DNA of 6,378 nucleotides from Spirochaetaceae bacterium (GCA_016342385.1 JAEINM010000248.1:1-6378); one strand, 5' to 3'; shown: positions 1 to 6,236, numbered from the stretch's first letter. The notes: generated by a model not told the origin, from the letters alone. Numbers and translations: made by a program.

Positions 1-559
1 TCTTCGGGTCTATATATTCCTCTGCCTAACTCTTCTCATCCCCTTATTTTTATTAATTCACTTTAACAATCCCCAACTGATAAAAGCCTTTATAAGTTTT
101 TCCAGTTTTCTCATCCTATGGATACTGGGCCTTAAAATAGTACTTCAGGAAAGGGAAAAGCCACAGAATCAACCTGCTAAACTCCCACAGGTAAATAAAA
201 ACCTCTCCTTGTCAAGGGAAGAAGAAGAGATGCTTTTAAAGGGTATTGAAGAACTACTGTCCCAAAAGGAATTATTTTTAAATCCTGACCTGAGTCTGGA
301 TGACCTGGTCAAAGCTCTGGGATTCAGCAGAAATGAAGTATCCTGGATCATAAACAGAAAAATGGGGAAAAACTTTTATCTGCTCATAAATGAATACCGG
401 GTAAACCGGGTAAAAGAATTACTTTTATCTGAAGATCATAGGGAAATGACTATTTTAGAGATAGCCCTCCAGTCGGGGTTTAACTCAAAACCGGGATTCA
501 ATAAGGTTTTTAAAGAATTAACCAGTCAAACTCCTTCTCAGTACAGAAAAATTACTTAA
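1..559 (+). CDS. Membrane-anchored AraC-family transcriptional regulator, 5'-truncated by the window edge
   Basis: The reading frame that ends at the TAA at 557-559 is open back to base 2, giving about 185 visible residues, so the true start lies upstream of the window. A TTG at 209 has no ribosome binding site and sits inside the coding frame; it should not be taken as the start. Visible residues 1-21 and about 27-47 are two hydrophobic transmembrane segments, followed by a polar, Pro/Gln-rich linker. Residues about 92-184 form a full AraC/XylS double helix-turn-helix domain: LSLDDLVKALGFSRNEVS is the first HTH, then the family pattern of IN-YRVNRVKELL, T-LEIALQSGF and a closing TPSQYR. This architecture (several membrane helices then AraC HTH) is known from envelope-sensing regulators of spirochaetes and Bacteroidota. 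Target and signal are unknown. It converges on the transport operon and need not regulate it. Confidence 0.88.
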   Translation, partial: LRVYIFLCLTLLIPLFLLIHFNNPQLIKAFISFSSFLILWILGLKIVLQEREKPQNQPAKLPQVNKNLSLSREEEEMLLKGIEELLSQKELFLNPDLSLDDLVKALGFSRNEVSWIINRKMGKNFYLLINEYRVNRVKELLLSEDHREMTILEIALQSGFNSKPGFNKVFKELTSQTPSQYRKIT

Positions 560-580
560 AAAAAGGGATATATCCTCCCC
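558..580 (-). terminator. Possible weak intrinsic terminator for the leftward operon
   Basis: Read leftward, a short GGGA/TCCC stem (576-579 with 565-568, loop of 7) is followed at once by seven T (564-558). The stem is only 4 bp plus a possible G·T pair, so it is weak, but the T-run is the best in the gap. The T-run overlaps the stop codon of the convergent AraC-type gene. It lies about 100 bp beyond the barrel gene stop. Confidence 0.35.
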
Positions 581-591
581 AATAGACGCCG

Positions 592-618
592 ACACACTCT
601 AAACCGAAAGAGTTGTGT
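592..618 (+). terminator. Hairpin between the convergent genes, possible terminator for the AraC-type gene
   Basis: ACACACTCT (592-600) pairs with AGAGT-T-GTGT (609-618), giving 9 bp with one bulged T at 614 and an 8-base loop AAACCGAA. In the rightward direction it is followed by a moderately T-rich stretch (GATTTGATTT) rather than a clean U-tract, so termination efficiency is uncertain. It may instead protect a 3' end. Confidence 0.4.
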
Positions 619-638
619 TGGAAAGTCTGATTTGATTT

Positions 639-675
639 AAGAGAGCGGCTTCTCCTGGAAGAAGCAGCTCCTCTT
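639..675 (-). terminator. Long imperfect hairpin just after the barrel gene, 3'-end structure
   Basis: Two arms, 639-653 and 660-675, pair over about 14 bp in three blocks (AAGA/TCTT, GAGC/GCTC, GCTTCT/AGAAGC), broken by one mismatch (647/666) and a bulged base at 671; the loop is 6 bases. It begins 3 bases past the stop codon of the barrel gene. There is no U-tract on either side, so it looks more like an mRNA-stabilising or factor-dependent 3' structure than a classical intrinsic terminator. Confidence 0.45.
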
Positions 676-677
676 CT

Positions 678-1934
678 TCAGTAATAAACTTTCATATTGC
701 AGATCACTGTCCCGGCATCCCAGGGTTTCCAGGAAAGGCCCGGTCCCAGCGGTCTGGTCCCTCCGAATTCGGAAGAGTCTTTTCCAAAAGGGAAAATCAA
801 ACCCACATTAAAGACCAGATCGGTCAGGGGCTCCCATTCGAGCGACGGCAGGAGAAGTACACTACCGTCATTGAGATTAAAGATTCCCGCCAGATCTACT
901 GTGAACGCTTCTGCACCACTCCAGGAGAATCGGGAGAACAGGTAATCCCGGGCCAGAAACAAAGCTGTACCCTCCAGAAATGGTGTTATATCATAAAAAT
1001 CCGGATCCTTCGATCCCGCTCCCAGATGTGTGTATTCCACCATAATCTCAAGGTTTATGGGATCAACTAAATATGTCCCCCCGATAGACAGCTCGAGAGC
1101 ATCCACCGGATCCCAGTCCCCGTCCTTTTCGGGTAGCAGAAGAGAGGATTCGGCAGTAATCCCAAAAGGTCCCAGATTCCCGGTAATATCTGCCACAATC
1201 CAGTTATTCCCGATAAAAACGTCCGAAGAGATGGTCTCTCTGACAAATCCCGCTGAAATCTCCCAGCCTGCGGGATAGGCCATAAATTTCAGTCCGAAAG
1301 GCAGTTTATCCGGTCTGACTTCATCGAGAGAAACAAGGCCGTCTGACGACTTGTCAGTCAGACAGATATACGCTGAAGCTCCGAAATTCCATCCCAGTGC
1401 CAGATCGACGGTCAGAGAGGGGACTCCCTTTGTTTCATCTGAAAAAAGGCTGTTCAGATTCCGCGGATTCACTCTATCGGAAGGATGGATCAACCAGGCT
1501 GATCCCCAGCTGATGGGGATAAAACCGAAACTGACATTTATACTGTTGTAAGACCAGGCAGCCCAGGCCTGACTGATGGAAAAGAGAGCATTAAAATCTG
1601 CTCCCGGTAAATCTCCCGCACGAACAAAGGAGGCATCCAGCGGCAGACCCGTAGCTTCAAAGCGTCCCAGGGGATTTAAATATCCACCGGAGAAAGAAGC
1701 TGTTCCTTCCAGAACAGCGGTTATTCCGGACATGGGCATTAATTCCAGCCTGAATGTAGATGAAAGAGCCGCTCCGAAACGCTGATCCTTCTCCGGTTCG
1801 GAAAAATCCGCCAAACCAACCAGCCCGGAGATTTCTCCATAACCGGTCAGGGAGATATTATCCTGACCTTGCAGTAGAGTACAGAGGAATAAAAAATAGA
1901 GAAACACACAGATTGATCTGTTCTTTAAAAACAT
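678..1934 (-). CDS. Predicted outer-membrane beta-barrel protein, DUF1302-like
   Basis: A 418-residue secreted protein. Residues 1-23 form a signal peptide (basic KNR, hydrophobic core VFLYFLFLCTLL, likely cleavage after LQG), followed by alternating polar/apolar segments rich in Gly and aromatics, and a C-terminus ending MKVYY, as expected for an outer-membrane barrel. Residues about 121-178 hold the most recognisable block: SQAWAAWSY, then a Gly-x-x-x-x-x-WG (G137 to W143-G144), then SDRVNPRNL and VPSLTVDL. This resembles the 'GrQ-WGe...NPxD' block of DUF1302 barrels, which often sit beside MMPL permeases and LolA-like genes; the family link is by motif memory and is tentative. The start is fixed by AGGAGGT six bases upstream. 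It is the last gene of the operon, 11 bp after the LolA-like gene. Inferred role: outer-membrane receiving or exit component for the permease's substrate. It could also be a general porin. Confidence 0.75.
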   Translation of the reverse strand: MFLKNRSICVFLYFLFLCTLLQGQDNISLTGYGEISGLVGLADFSEPEKDQRFGAALSSTFRLELMPMSGITAVLEGTASFSGGYLNPLGRFEATGLPLDASFVRAGDLPGADFNALFSISQAWAAWSYNSINVSFGFIPISWGSAWLIHPSDRVNPRNLNSLFSDETKGVPSLTVDLALGWNFGASAYICLTDKSSDGLVSLDEVRPDKLPFGLKFMAYPAGWEISAGFVRETISSDVFIGNNWIVADITGNLGPFGITAESSLLLPEKDGDWDPVDALELSIGGTYLVDPINLEIMVEYTHLGAGSKDPDFYDITPFLEGTALFLARDYLFSRFSWSGAEAFTVDLAGIFNLNDGSVLLLPSLEWEPLTDLVFNVGLIFPFGKDSSEFGGTRPLGPGLSWKPWDAGTVICNMKVYY

Positions 1935-1940
1935 ATGAAT

Positions 1941-1947
1941 ACCTCCT
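1941..1947 (-). promoter_or_regulatory. Ribosome binding site of the barrel gene, overlapping the preceding stop codon
   Basis: AGGAGGT, a near-perfect Shine-Dalgarno, lies six bases before the ATG. The upstream gene's stop reads into it as TAGGAGGT, so ribosomes finishing the LolA-like gene sit on this site, which suggests translational coupling. Confidence 0.85.
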
Positions 1948-2707
1948 AACGGTAAAACTGACGGGGATGAAACAGGTTATCATTCAGCGGCCTGTCAAAT
2001 TCCATCTTGTGGATTTCAATAAGGGTTCTTGAGTTCTTCGAGGGATTATCCATTTCAATGACAGCCGGATTCATCCTGCCGTTAAAAGCGCTTACTTCCC
2101 TGATAGTCATAATTTTTTCAGGGTTTATTTTTCCCTTATAGAATTCAATCCGTCTCGGAATATAGTCATTTTTATGTATTTCCATAATGATCCGTGAATA
2201 ATTGACATCATCGGAAGATGGTATCCCCTCCAGTTTCCAGAGAGTTTCATCTGAACTGATCAGTGAAAAATTATAATCCTCCCCCCAGTTTCCAGTGCCG
2301 AGATCTTCATAGGAGAAATCTCCCCCCACTCCGTTTATGGAACCCCCTTTGGCGGCTCCGCTCAGCAGACGGACCCTGCCTGTTGAGGGGAAATACACCC
2401 ATTGCCCGTCATCTCTGGACAAAATGGCCATGCCTGCCAGCCTTCTGGGCTCACGAAAGAAAAACACACTGAGTTCACCATCCTCCTCCCCCTTTCTGCT
2501 GAACGATTCCAATCGAAAAACTTTTCTGTTATTCATATCCGATATATCATCTATAACAGTCATGGATAATTCGGAGATTTCAGAATCCGATGTCTGCCGT
2601 CTGTCGACCTGAGCAATAATATCTTCAGCCGATTCCCCAAAGATTCCAAAAGGCAGTAAAACCAGGACCGCAAAAAAGATCCCTATTAGATTTTGTTTAT
2701 TGTTCAT
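1946..2707 (-). CDS. LolA-like periplasmic protein (outer-membrane lipoprotein-sorting family)
   Basis: A 253-residue protein. Residues about 7-24 form a signal peptide (LIGIFFAVLVLLPFGIFG) with likely cleavage before ESAEDIIAQVD; no lipobox cysteine is present, so it should be soluble in the periplasm. The mature part carries the pattern of the LolA-like family found next to MMPL permeases (Pfam LolA_like, DUF4292-type relatives): residues 81-92 VFFFREPRRLAG, 100-113 DGQWVYFPSTGRVR, 124-135 with GVGGDFSYEDL, then strands with IPRRIEFY and a closing NDNLFHPRQFYR. The known fold is an open half-barrel with a hydrophobic pocket for acyl chains. Inferred role: carry a lipidated or hydrophobic molecule between the permease and the outer membrane. 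It overlaps the permease gene by 11 bp (ATGAACAATAA) and is followed by the barrel gene, so the three are probably co-translated. This is distinct from canonical LolA, which pairs with the LolCDE ABC transporter. Confidence 0.83.
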   Translation of the reverse strand: MNNKQNLIGIFFAVLVLLPFGIFGESAEDIIAQVDRRQTSDSEISELSMTVIDDISDMNNRKVFRLESFSRKGEEDGELSVFFFREPRRLAGMAILSRDDGQWVYFPSTGRVRLLSGAAKGGSINGVGGDFSYEDLGTGNWGEDYNFSLISSDETLWKLEGIPSSDDVNYSRIIMEIHKNDYIPRRIEFYKGKINPEKIMTIREVSAFNGRMNPAVIEMDNPSKNSRTLIEIHKMEFDRPLNDNLFHPRQFYR

Positions 2708-5435
2708 GTAATTCCTCCTGAATATATATTCTTTTTTCCCCTGACTTTTTTTCCCCCTGACGGGATAAAATAACGGGAATAATAATTAATGAAGATATTA
2801 AAGCTGAAAGCGTACCGAGGAAGAGCAGAATACCCAGAGTGGCAATGCCCCGGAAGGTTCCCAGCAGAGCCAGGGAACCGAATCCGATCATAGTTGTCAA
2901 CGCTGACAGGAGAATGGATTTCCCCGTGCTTGCCATAAGCGTTTCAAAGGATTTTTCCCGGTCCAGGCTGTGGATAATGTGTACGTTATAATCAATTGCA
3001 ATCCCGATAATTAGCGGAATAGCCAGAATGTTGACCAGGTTCATCTCGCCCAGAAGAGTGTAACTTCCTATCATCAGGATAAATCCCACGGCCAGACTGA
3101 TCATGGCCAGAAGGGTTTTTATCAGGCTTTTAAAAGTAATAAGCAGAAAGAAAACAACAACTGCCAGGACCGCCAGAGCGGCTGTTCCCGTCTCACTTAA
3201 TATCTCTTTCGATAAGGCCAGAGACAAGGGGATCGTTCCTGTAATGCCCTTATGAACATTCAACATTTCACTGTCGAAGCGAAACATTCCTACCCGATTC
3301 TGAATATCATCTGTAGGATAAACAGTAATAAGAAATGAACTGCCCTCTCTGCTGATCATCTCATCGCGGATGGATTGGGGCAGATCGGAAATTGACAGGG
3401 CTGAGTCGACAGAAGTCATACGGGTAACTCTCTCAAAAAGACTCTTTTGAAACTCACTGTTTAATAAATTTATCCGTTCTTTTGCGGCGGGATCATTCAA
3501 AGCCGCAATGAGTTTCTGGAAGACCTCCCGCCCCGCTTCTCCCGCCTGGGCCCCGAGGATTTCCCTGATCATGGAATCTCTCTTTTCTATAATTCTGCTT
3601 TCATCGCCCAGGTTTACAGAACTAATATCGGCTATTTCGATAACATTCCATTCCAGTCTCTGTACCTCATCGCTGAGTTCAAGTATTTCATCATTTCCCA
3701 GCCTGTCGGCTTCAGGCAGGGTAAGATTTTTATGCCACTCTTTTATATACTCAATTCTTTGATTCTGATCGGCCGGGGACGGCAGATAATCAGAAGGGGA
3801 ACTGACTGTTGAAACAGATCTTTTTTTCCTGAGCGATTCTGTAACCTCCTCAGCTTCTTCTAGAGAATTAACTGATAAAAAGGATGGAAAGGGACTTAGC
3901 TCATAGGCTTCCATAATTCGGTTTTCTGTCGCTTTTGACGGAGTATTCTGAGGACCGATATGACGCATATCATAGTCGTAGGATATGGACGGAATGAAAA
4001 TAGCGGCTGAAACTGTCAGAAGAACAAGAACCGCCATAACAGATATTCCCGCTTTTCCCTGAAGAGCCCTGCCCCAGGCAGGAAGAAATGAATAGGAAAT
4101 TCTAATCCGTTTATTCTGAACAGCCTTTTTCTTAAAAGATAGCAGCAGCAGGGGAAGTATGGTAAACATGGCAAAGAGTACTAAAAGAATTCCGCTCCCG
4201 GCTACAAAACCAAACTGTACAAATCCCTTTGTTTTTGAGAGACAGAGGGCAAAAAAAGCCAGTGCCGTAGTGATTCCTCCGATAGAAACGGGAGGAACAG
4301 TCGCTTTTAGAGTCCGGGCCATGGCTTCGACAGGAGAAATCCCCTGTTCAACAGAATCACCATAGCGGGTAATAATATGAATACCGAAATCAATTCCCAG
4401 ACCGACCAGCAGAGCTCCGAAAGAGCTGGTAATCATGTTGAGCTCTTTAATAGTCACTCCTATCAGACCCAGATCAAAGAGGATTCCCAGAGCCAGGGCA
4501 ATAAGGGCAAATAGAATCGATCTCAGGCTTGGAAGAGAGAAATAAAAGAGAAACAGTATGACAATCAGAGCCGCCAGGGCCGGATACAGAGCATCAAAAC
4601 CCAAAGCGGCTTCTTCATCGGCTTCCTGTGCAATATCACCGGAAACTCCAAAAACGAGATGGGGATAAAGCTTCTCCATTAAGGCTGTTTTTTCTTTGAT
4701 ACTATCTATAACATTACTGAGCTGCTTCCTGTCTCCGATTGAAAAAGCGGGACTGATCTGAATTATCAGCATTTTGTAATCTGGTGAATAGAAATATGCA
4801 TCACCTACGAACAGGGAATCAATAAGATTATCCGCCGCATACCGGGCATCCCTTTCGTCTCCCTGAATCCAGTTTGTAATGTTATGGACAAAATTCTCCA
4901 TCTGATTAAAACTATCGAGCAGATCCTGTTCTTCCGATGGAGAGTTGATATCATCTCCCCCATCATTAAGCCAGGCAGCTTCCAGGTTATCGTTCAGAGA
5001 AGTCAGGAAAGGAAGCAGCGCGGGGTTCTCTGTCATATTTTTAAAATCTTTCAGATCTTCCATTTCAGACAGGAGAAAACCTTTATCAATCATAAAGTCC
5101 CTATCCATTTTGGTTCTTACCGCCCGAAAATTTGCGGCAAGATCATGATCATCCTTTAGCAGAGCTACCAGTTCATCAGCAACTCTTCCCATCTCCTCGG
5201 GAGTACCATCCTCAACGGTCAGTAGAATAGACGATGTATTAAACTCATCACCAATAGCGGTGTAACTCTTTACAATAGGATTGTCCTCTGGAAGCATATC
5301 CTCTATTCGGGTTTTCATTTCGATGGAACCTGTAGAAAAAAAGGATAATATTCCCAGTAAAGCGACAGTGATCAGAAGCGGAATTTTTCTTCTCTGCAGA
5401 AATAATGCGTAATCTCTCCACTTTTCAATTTTCAT
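2697..5435 (-). CDS. MMPL-family RND permease (HpnN/MmpL-like transporter)
   Basis: A 912-residue inner-membrane protein with the duplicated RND plan: TM1 about 18-36, periplasmic domain 1 about 37-282, TM2-6 about 283-433, TM7 about 462-482, periplasmic domain 2 about 483-748, TM8-12 about 750-890, and a basic/acidic cytoplasmic tail. The proton-relay helices are visible as a matched pair, GLGIDFGIH (345-353, TM4) and GIAIDYNVH (811-819, TM10), giving D349 and D815 as candidate proton carriers. Length fits MMPL/HpnN-type permeases (about 800-900) rather than the 1,000+ residue AcrB drug pumps, and no membrane-fusion or TolC-type gene is nearby. Such permeases move lipids, hopanoids or other hydrophobic molecules using the proton motive force; the substrate here is unknown. 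The start is supported by AGAGGAGA six bases upstream (5441-5448). Expression is probably controlled by the TetR protein through two sites immediately upstream. Confidence 0.9.
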   Translation of the reverse strand: MKIEKWRDYALFLQRRKIPLLITVALLGILSFFSTGSIEMKTRIEDMLPEDNPIVKSYTAIGDEFNTSSILLTVEDGTPEEMGRVADELVALLKDDHDLAANFRAVRTKMDRDFMIDKGFLLSEMEDLKDFKNMTENPALLPFLTSLNDNLEAAWLNDGGDDINSPSEEQDLLDSFNQMENFVHNITNWIQGDERDARYAADNLIDSLFVGDAYFYSPDYKMLIIQISPAFSIGDRKQLSNVIDSIKEKTALMEKLYPHLVFGVSGDIAQEADEEAALGFDALYPALAALIVILFLFYFSLPSLRSILFALIALALGILFDLGLIGVTIKELNMITSSFGALLVGLGIDFGIHIITRYGDSVEQGISPVEAMARTLKATVPPVSIGGITTALAFFALCLSKTKGFVQFGFVAGSGILLVLFAMFTILPLLLLSFKKKAVQNKRIRISYSFLPAWGRALQGKAGISVMAVLVLLTVSAAIFIPSISYDYDMRHIGPQNTPSKATENRIMEAYELSPFPSFLSVNSLEEAEEVTESLRKKRSVSTVSSPSDYLPSPADQNQRIEYIKEWHKNLTLPEADRLGNDEILELSDEVQRLEWNVIEIADISSVNLGDESRIIEKRDSMIREILGAQAGEAGREVFQKLIAALNDPAAKERINLLNSEFQKSLFERVTRMTSVDSALSISDLPQSIRDEMISREGSSFLITVYPTDDIQNRVGMFRFDSEMLNVHKGITGTIPLSLALSKEILSETGTAALAVLAVVVFFLLITFKSLIKTLLAMISLAVGFILMIGSYTLLGEMNLVNILAIPLIIGIAIDYNVHIIHSLDREKSFETLMASTGKSILLSALTTMIGFGSLALLGTFRGIATLGILLFLGTLSALISSLIIIPVILSRQGEKKSGEKRIYIQEELHEQ
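2713..2719 (-). promoter_or_regulatory. Ribosome binding site of the LolA-like gene, inside the permease coding region
   Basis: AGGAGGA sits five bases before the ATG of the LolA-like gene and within the last codons of the permease gene (where it encodes part of QEEL). It supports the overlapping ATG as the true start and indicates coupled translation of the two genes. Confidence 0.85.
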
Positions 5436-5451
5436 TTGCCTCTCCTCTTAC

Positions 5452-5465
5452 TAACCGGTTAGTTA
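5452..5465. promoter_or_regulatory. Predicted TetR operator O2, permease-proximal
   Basis: In the gene-sense direction this reads TAACTAACCGGTTA, a TAAC-N6-GTTA element matching the site over the tetR start. It also contains a 14-bp perfect palindrome, ACTAACCGGTTAGT, at 5450-5463. It ends 16 bp before the permease ATG, next to the ribosome binding site, so a bound repressor would block initiation or elongation. A TATATT hexamer abuts it on the upstream side. Binding by the neighbouring TetR protein is inferred from the shared motif and position. Confidence 0.7.
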
Positions 5466-5491
5466 ATATAAATAAACAGTTAGTTAATATA
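5458..5491. repeat. Two 13-bp direct repeats (GTTAGTTAATATA), 21 bp apart
   Basis: Exact copies at 5458-5470 and 5479-5491, start to start 21 bp, or two turns of the helix. Each copy joins one operator half (TTAGTTA) to a -10-like hexamer (TATATT in the gene direction). They are part of the two predicted operators rather than a mobile-element repeat. Confidence 0.85.
5473..5486. promoter_or_regulatory. Predicted TetR operator O3, permease-distal
   Basis: In the gene-sense direction this reads TAACTAACTGTTTA, the same 14-bp element as O2 with one change in the right half (TTTA for GTTA). Its centre is exactly 21 bp from that of O2, placing both on the same face of the helix. It is also preceded by TATATT. 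No good -35 box is visible for a permease promoter, so the exact promoter within this AT-rich stretch is unresolved. Confidence 0.6.
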
Positions 5492-5493
5492 TA

Positions 5494-5518
5494 TTTTAAA
5501 AATAACCCCAGTGGGATT
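5494..5518 (-). terminator. Small terminator-like hairpin between tetR and the permease gene
   Basis: Leftward, AATCCC (5518-5513) pairs with GGGGTT (5509-5504) across a 3-base loop, with one T·G pair, followed by ATTTTTAAAA. It lies 14 bp after the tetR stop codon and before the two operators. It could end or attenuate the tetR transcript, so the permease genes may depend on their own promoter. The stem is only 6 bp, so read-through is likely. Confidence 0.45.
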
Positions 5519-5531
5519 TTTACTAATTATC

Positions 5532-6131
5532 TTAATTCCTTACGTTTTTATGTGATTGAAAATGAGTTTCCTTCATACTGTTCATAAAGTAATGATCCAT
5601 ATCCTCGGGAGTTATAGACATTCGTCCCTGAATCTCATCTTTTAGCAGAACATAACTGATCATGGGCATAAGCGCGGTAAATATTTCCGTTATGACAAAC
5701 TGTTTTTTGTCCACATCTCCCACATATTCTTTAAAATCCCCTTCAGCTGCTTTCATATAATAATCAGCCAGGTCGAGAAGCATATTCTGCTCATCCCCTT
5801 TAAGACTTTCCATAAAAACGATTCTCAGTATATCGCGGTGTCTTCCAAGAAAATTCAGAATACGATGTAAAGCCAGATGTGTCAGCTCTTCACCCTCTTC
5901 CGTATCGGAAGCCCCTAAAGCCTCCAGATCTAAAGATTTAAACCCGCTTTCCACCAGTCTGACATAGAGAGCCTTGAGCAGCTCTTTTTTGCTTTTAAAA
6001 TAGTAATAGATAAGAGCCTTATTCACACCGGCCACCCTGGCAATCTGATCCACCCTGGCTCCGTCAAATCCTTTGGAGGAAAATTCTTTCTCTGCGGCAT
6101 TCAGAATATTTTCTTTAGCATCTTCGCTCAT
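5532..6131 (-). CDS. TetR/AcrR-family transcriptional repressor
   Basis: A 199-residue protein of normal TetR length. Residues 5-51 are the canonical N-terminal DNA-binding domain: helix 1 with ILNAAEKEFSSKGFDGARV, then the HTH with IARVAGVNKALIYYYFKSKKELL, where the recognition helix spans about 37-46. The rest (about 60-190) is a helical ligand-binding and dimerisation domain without a diagnostic motif. The start is supported by GGAG five bases upstream (6137-6140) and a strong promoter further out. As the first gene of the leftward cluster, 96 bp before the permease gene, with matching palindromes in front of both, it is most likely a local, autoregulated repressor of the transport genes, released by a hydrophobic ligand or the transported compound. 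The ligand is unknown. Confidence 0.9.
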   Translation of the reverse strand: MSEDAKENILNAAEKEFSSKGFDGARVDQIARVAGVNKALIYYYFKSKKELLKALYVRLVESGFKSLDLEALGASDTEEGEELTHLALHRILNFLGRHRDILRIVFMESLKGDEQNMLLDLADYYMKAAEGDFKEYVGDVDKKQFVITEIFTALMPMISYVLLKDEIQGRMSITPEDMDHYFMNSMKETHFQSHKNVRN

Positions 6132-6146
6132 TGCGACTCCATTAAT

Positions 6147-6160
6147 TAACTATTTAGTTA
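6147..6160. promoter_or_regulatory. Predicted TetR operator O1, autoregulatory
   Basis: In the gene-sense direction this is TAACTAAATAGTTA, the core of a 16-bp inverted repeat at 6146-6161 with 7-bp arms (TTAACTA/TAGTTAA) and two central bases. It starts at the last base of the tetR -10 box and covers the expected transcription start, the classic position for a repressor acting on its own promoter. It shares the TAACTAA-NNN-(G/T)TTA pattern with the two sites before the permease gene. Confidence 0.75.
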
Positions 6161-6189
6161 AATATATTCATTTTATTAAATCTTGTCAA
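6161..6189 (-). promoter_or_regulatory. Sigma-70-type promoter of tetR
   Basis: Read leftward: a perfect -35 TTGACA (6189-6184), a 17-bp spacer, and -10 TATATT (6166-6161, five of six consensus bases). Transcription should start near 6154, inside operator O1, giving a leader of about 23 bases. A TATAAT also occurs at 6200-6195 but has no good -35 box. Confidence 0.75.
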
Positions 6190-6236
6190 ATTTAATTATA
6201 CGGTTCGCTAAGATTCCTTATCATTTCTCTATTCCC

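Noticed and set aside
209..211. TTG as start codon of the AraC-type gene
   Set aside because: The frame is open upstream to base 2 and encodes hydrophobic helices; no ribosome binding site precedes the TTG.
560..677. Small RNA gene or riboswitch in the convergent gap
   Set aside because: Hairpins are present but there is no promoter-like sequence in either direction and no recognised aptamer pattern; 3'-end structures are the simpler reading.
697..1785. Several rightward open frames of 66-82 codons opposite the barrel gene
   Set aside because: They are antisense shadows of the barrel gene: no ribosome binding sites, low-complexity Ser/Pro/Arg-rich products, and overlapping a gene with signal peptide and strong start.
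2263..2612. Rightward open frames opposite the LolA-like gene
   Set aside because: Antisense to a well-supported gene; products show no domain and overlap each other in different frames.
3508..5159. Rightward open frames opposite the permease gene
   Set aside because: Shadows of a 912-codon gene with clear membrane topology; no start signals of their own.
5405..5587. 60-codon rightward open frame spanning the operators
   Set aside because: It crosses the permease start, both operators and the tetR 3' end; its product is Asn/Phe-rich because of AT-rich regulatory DNA.
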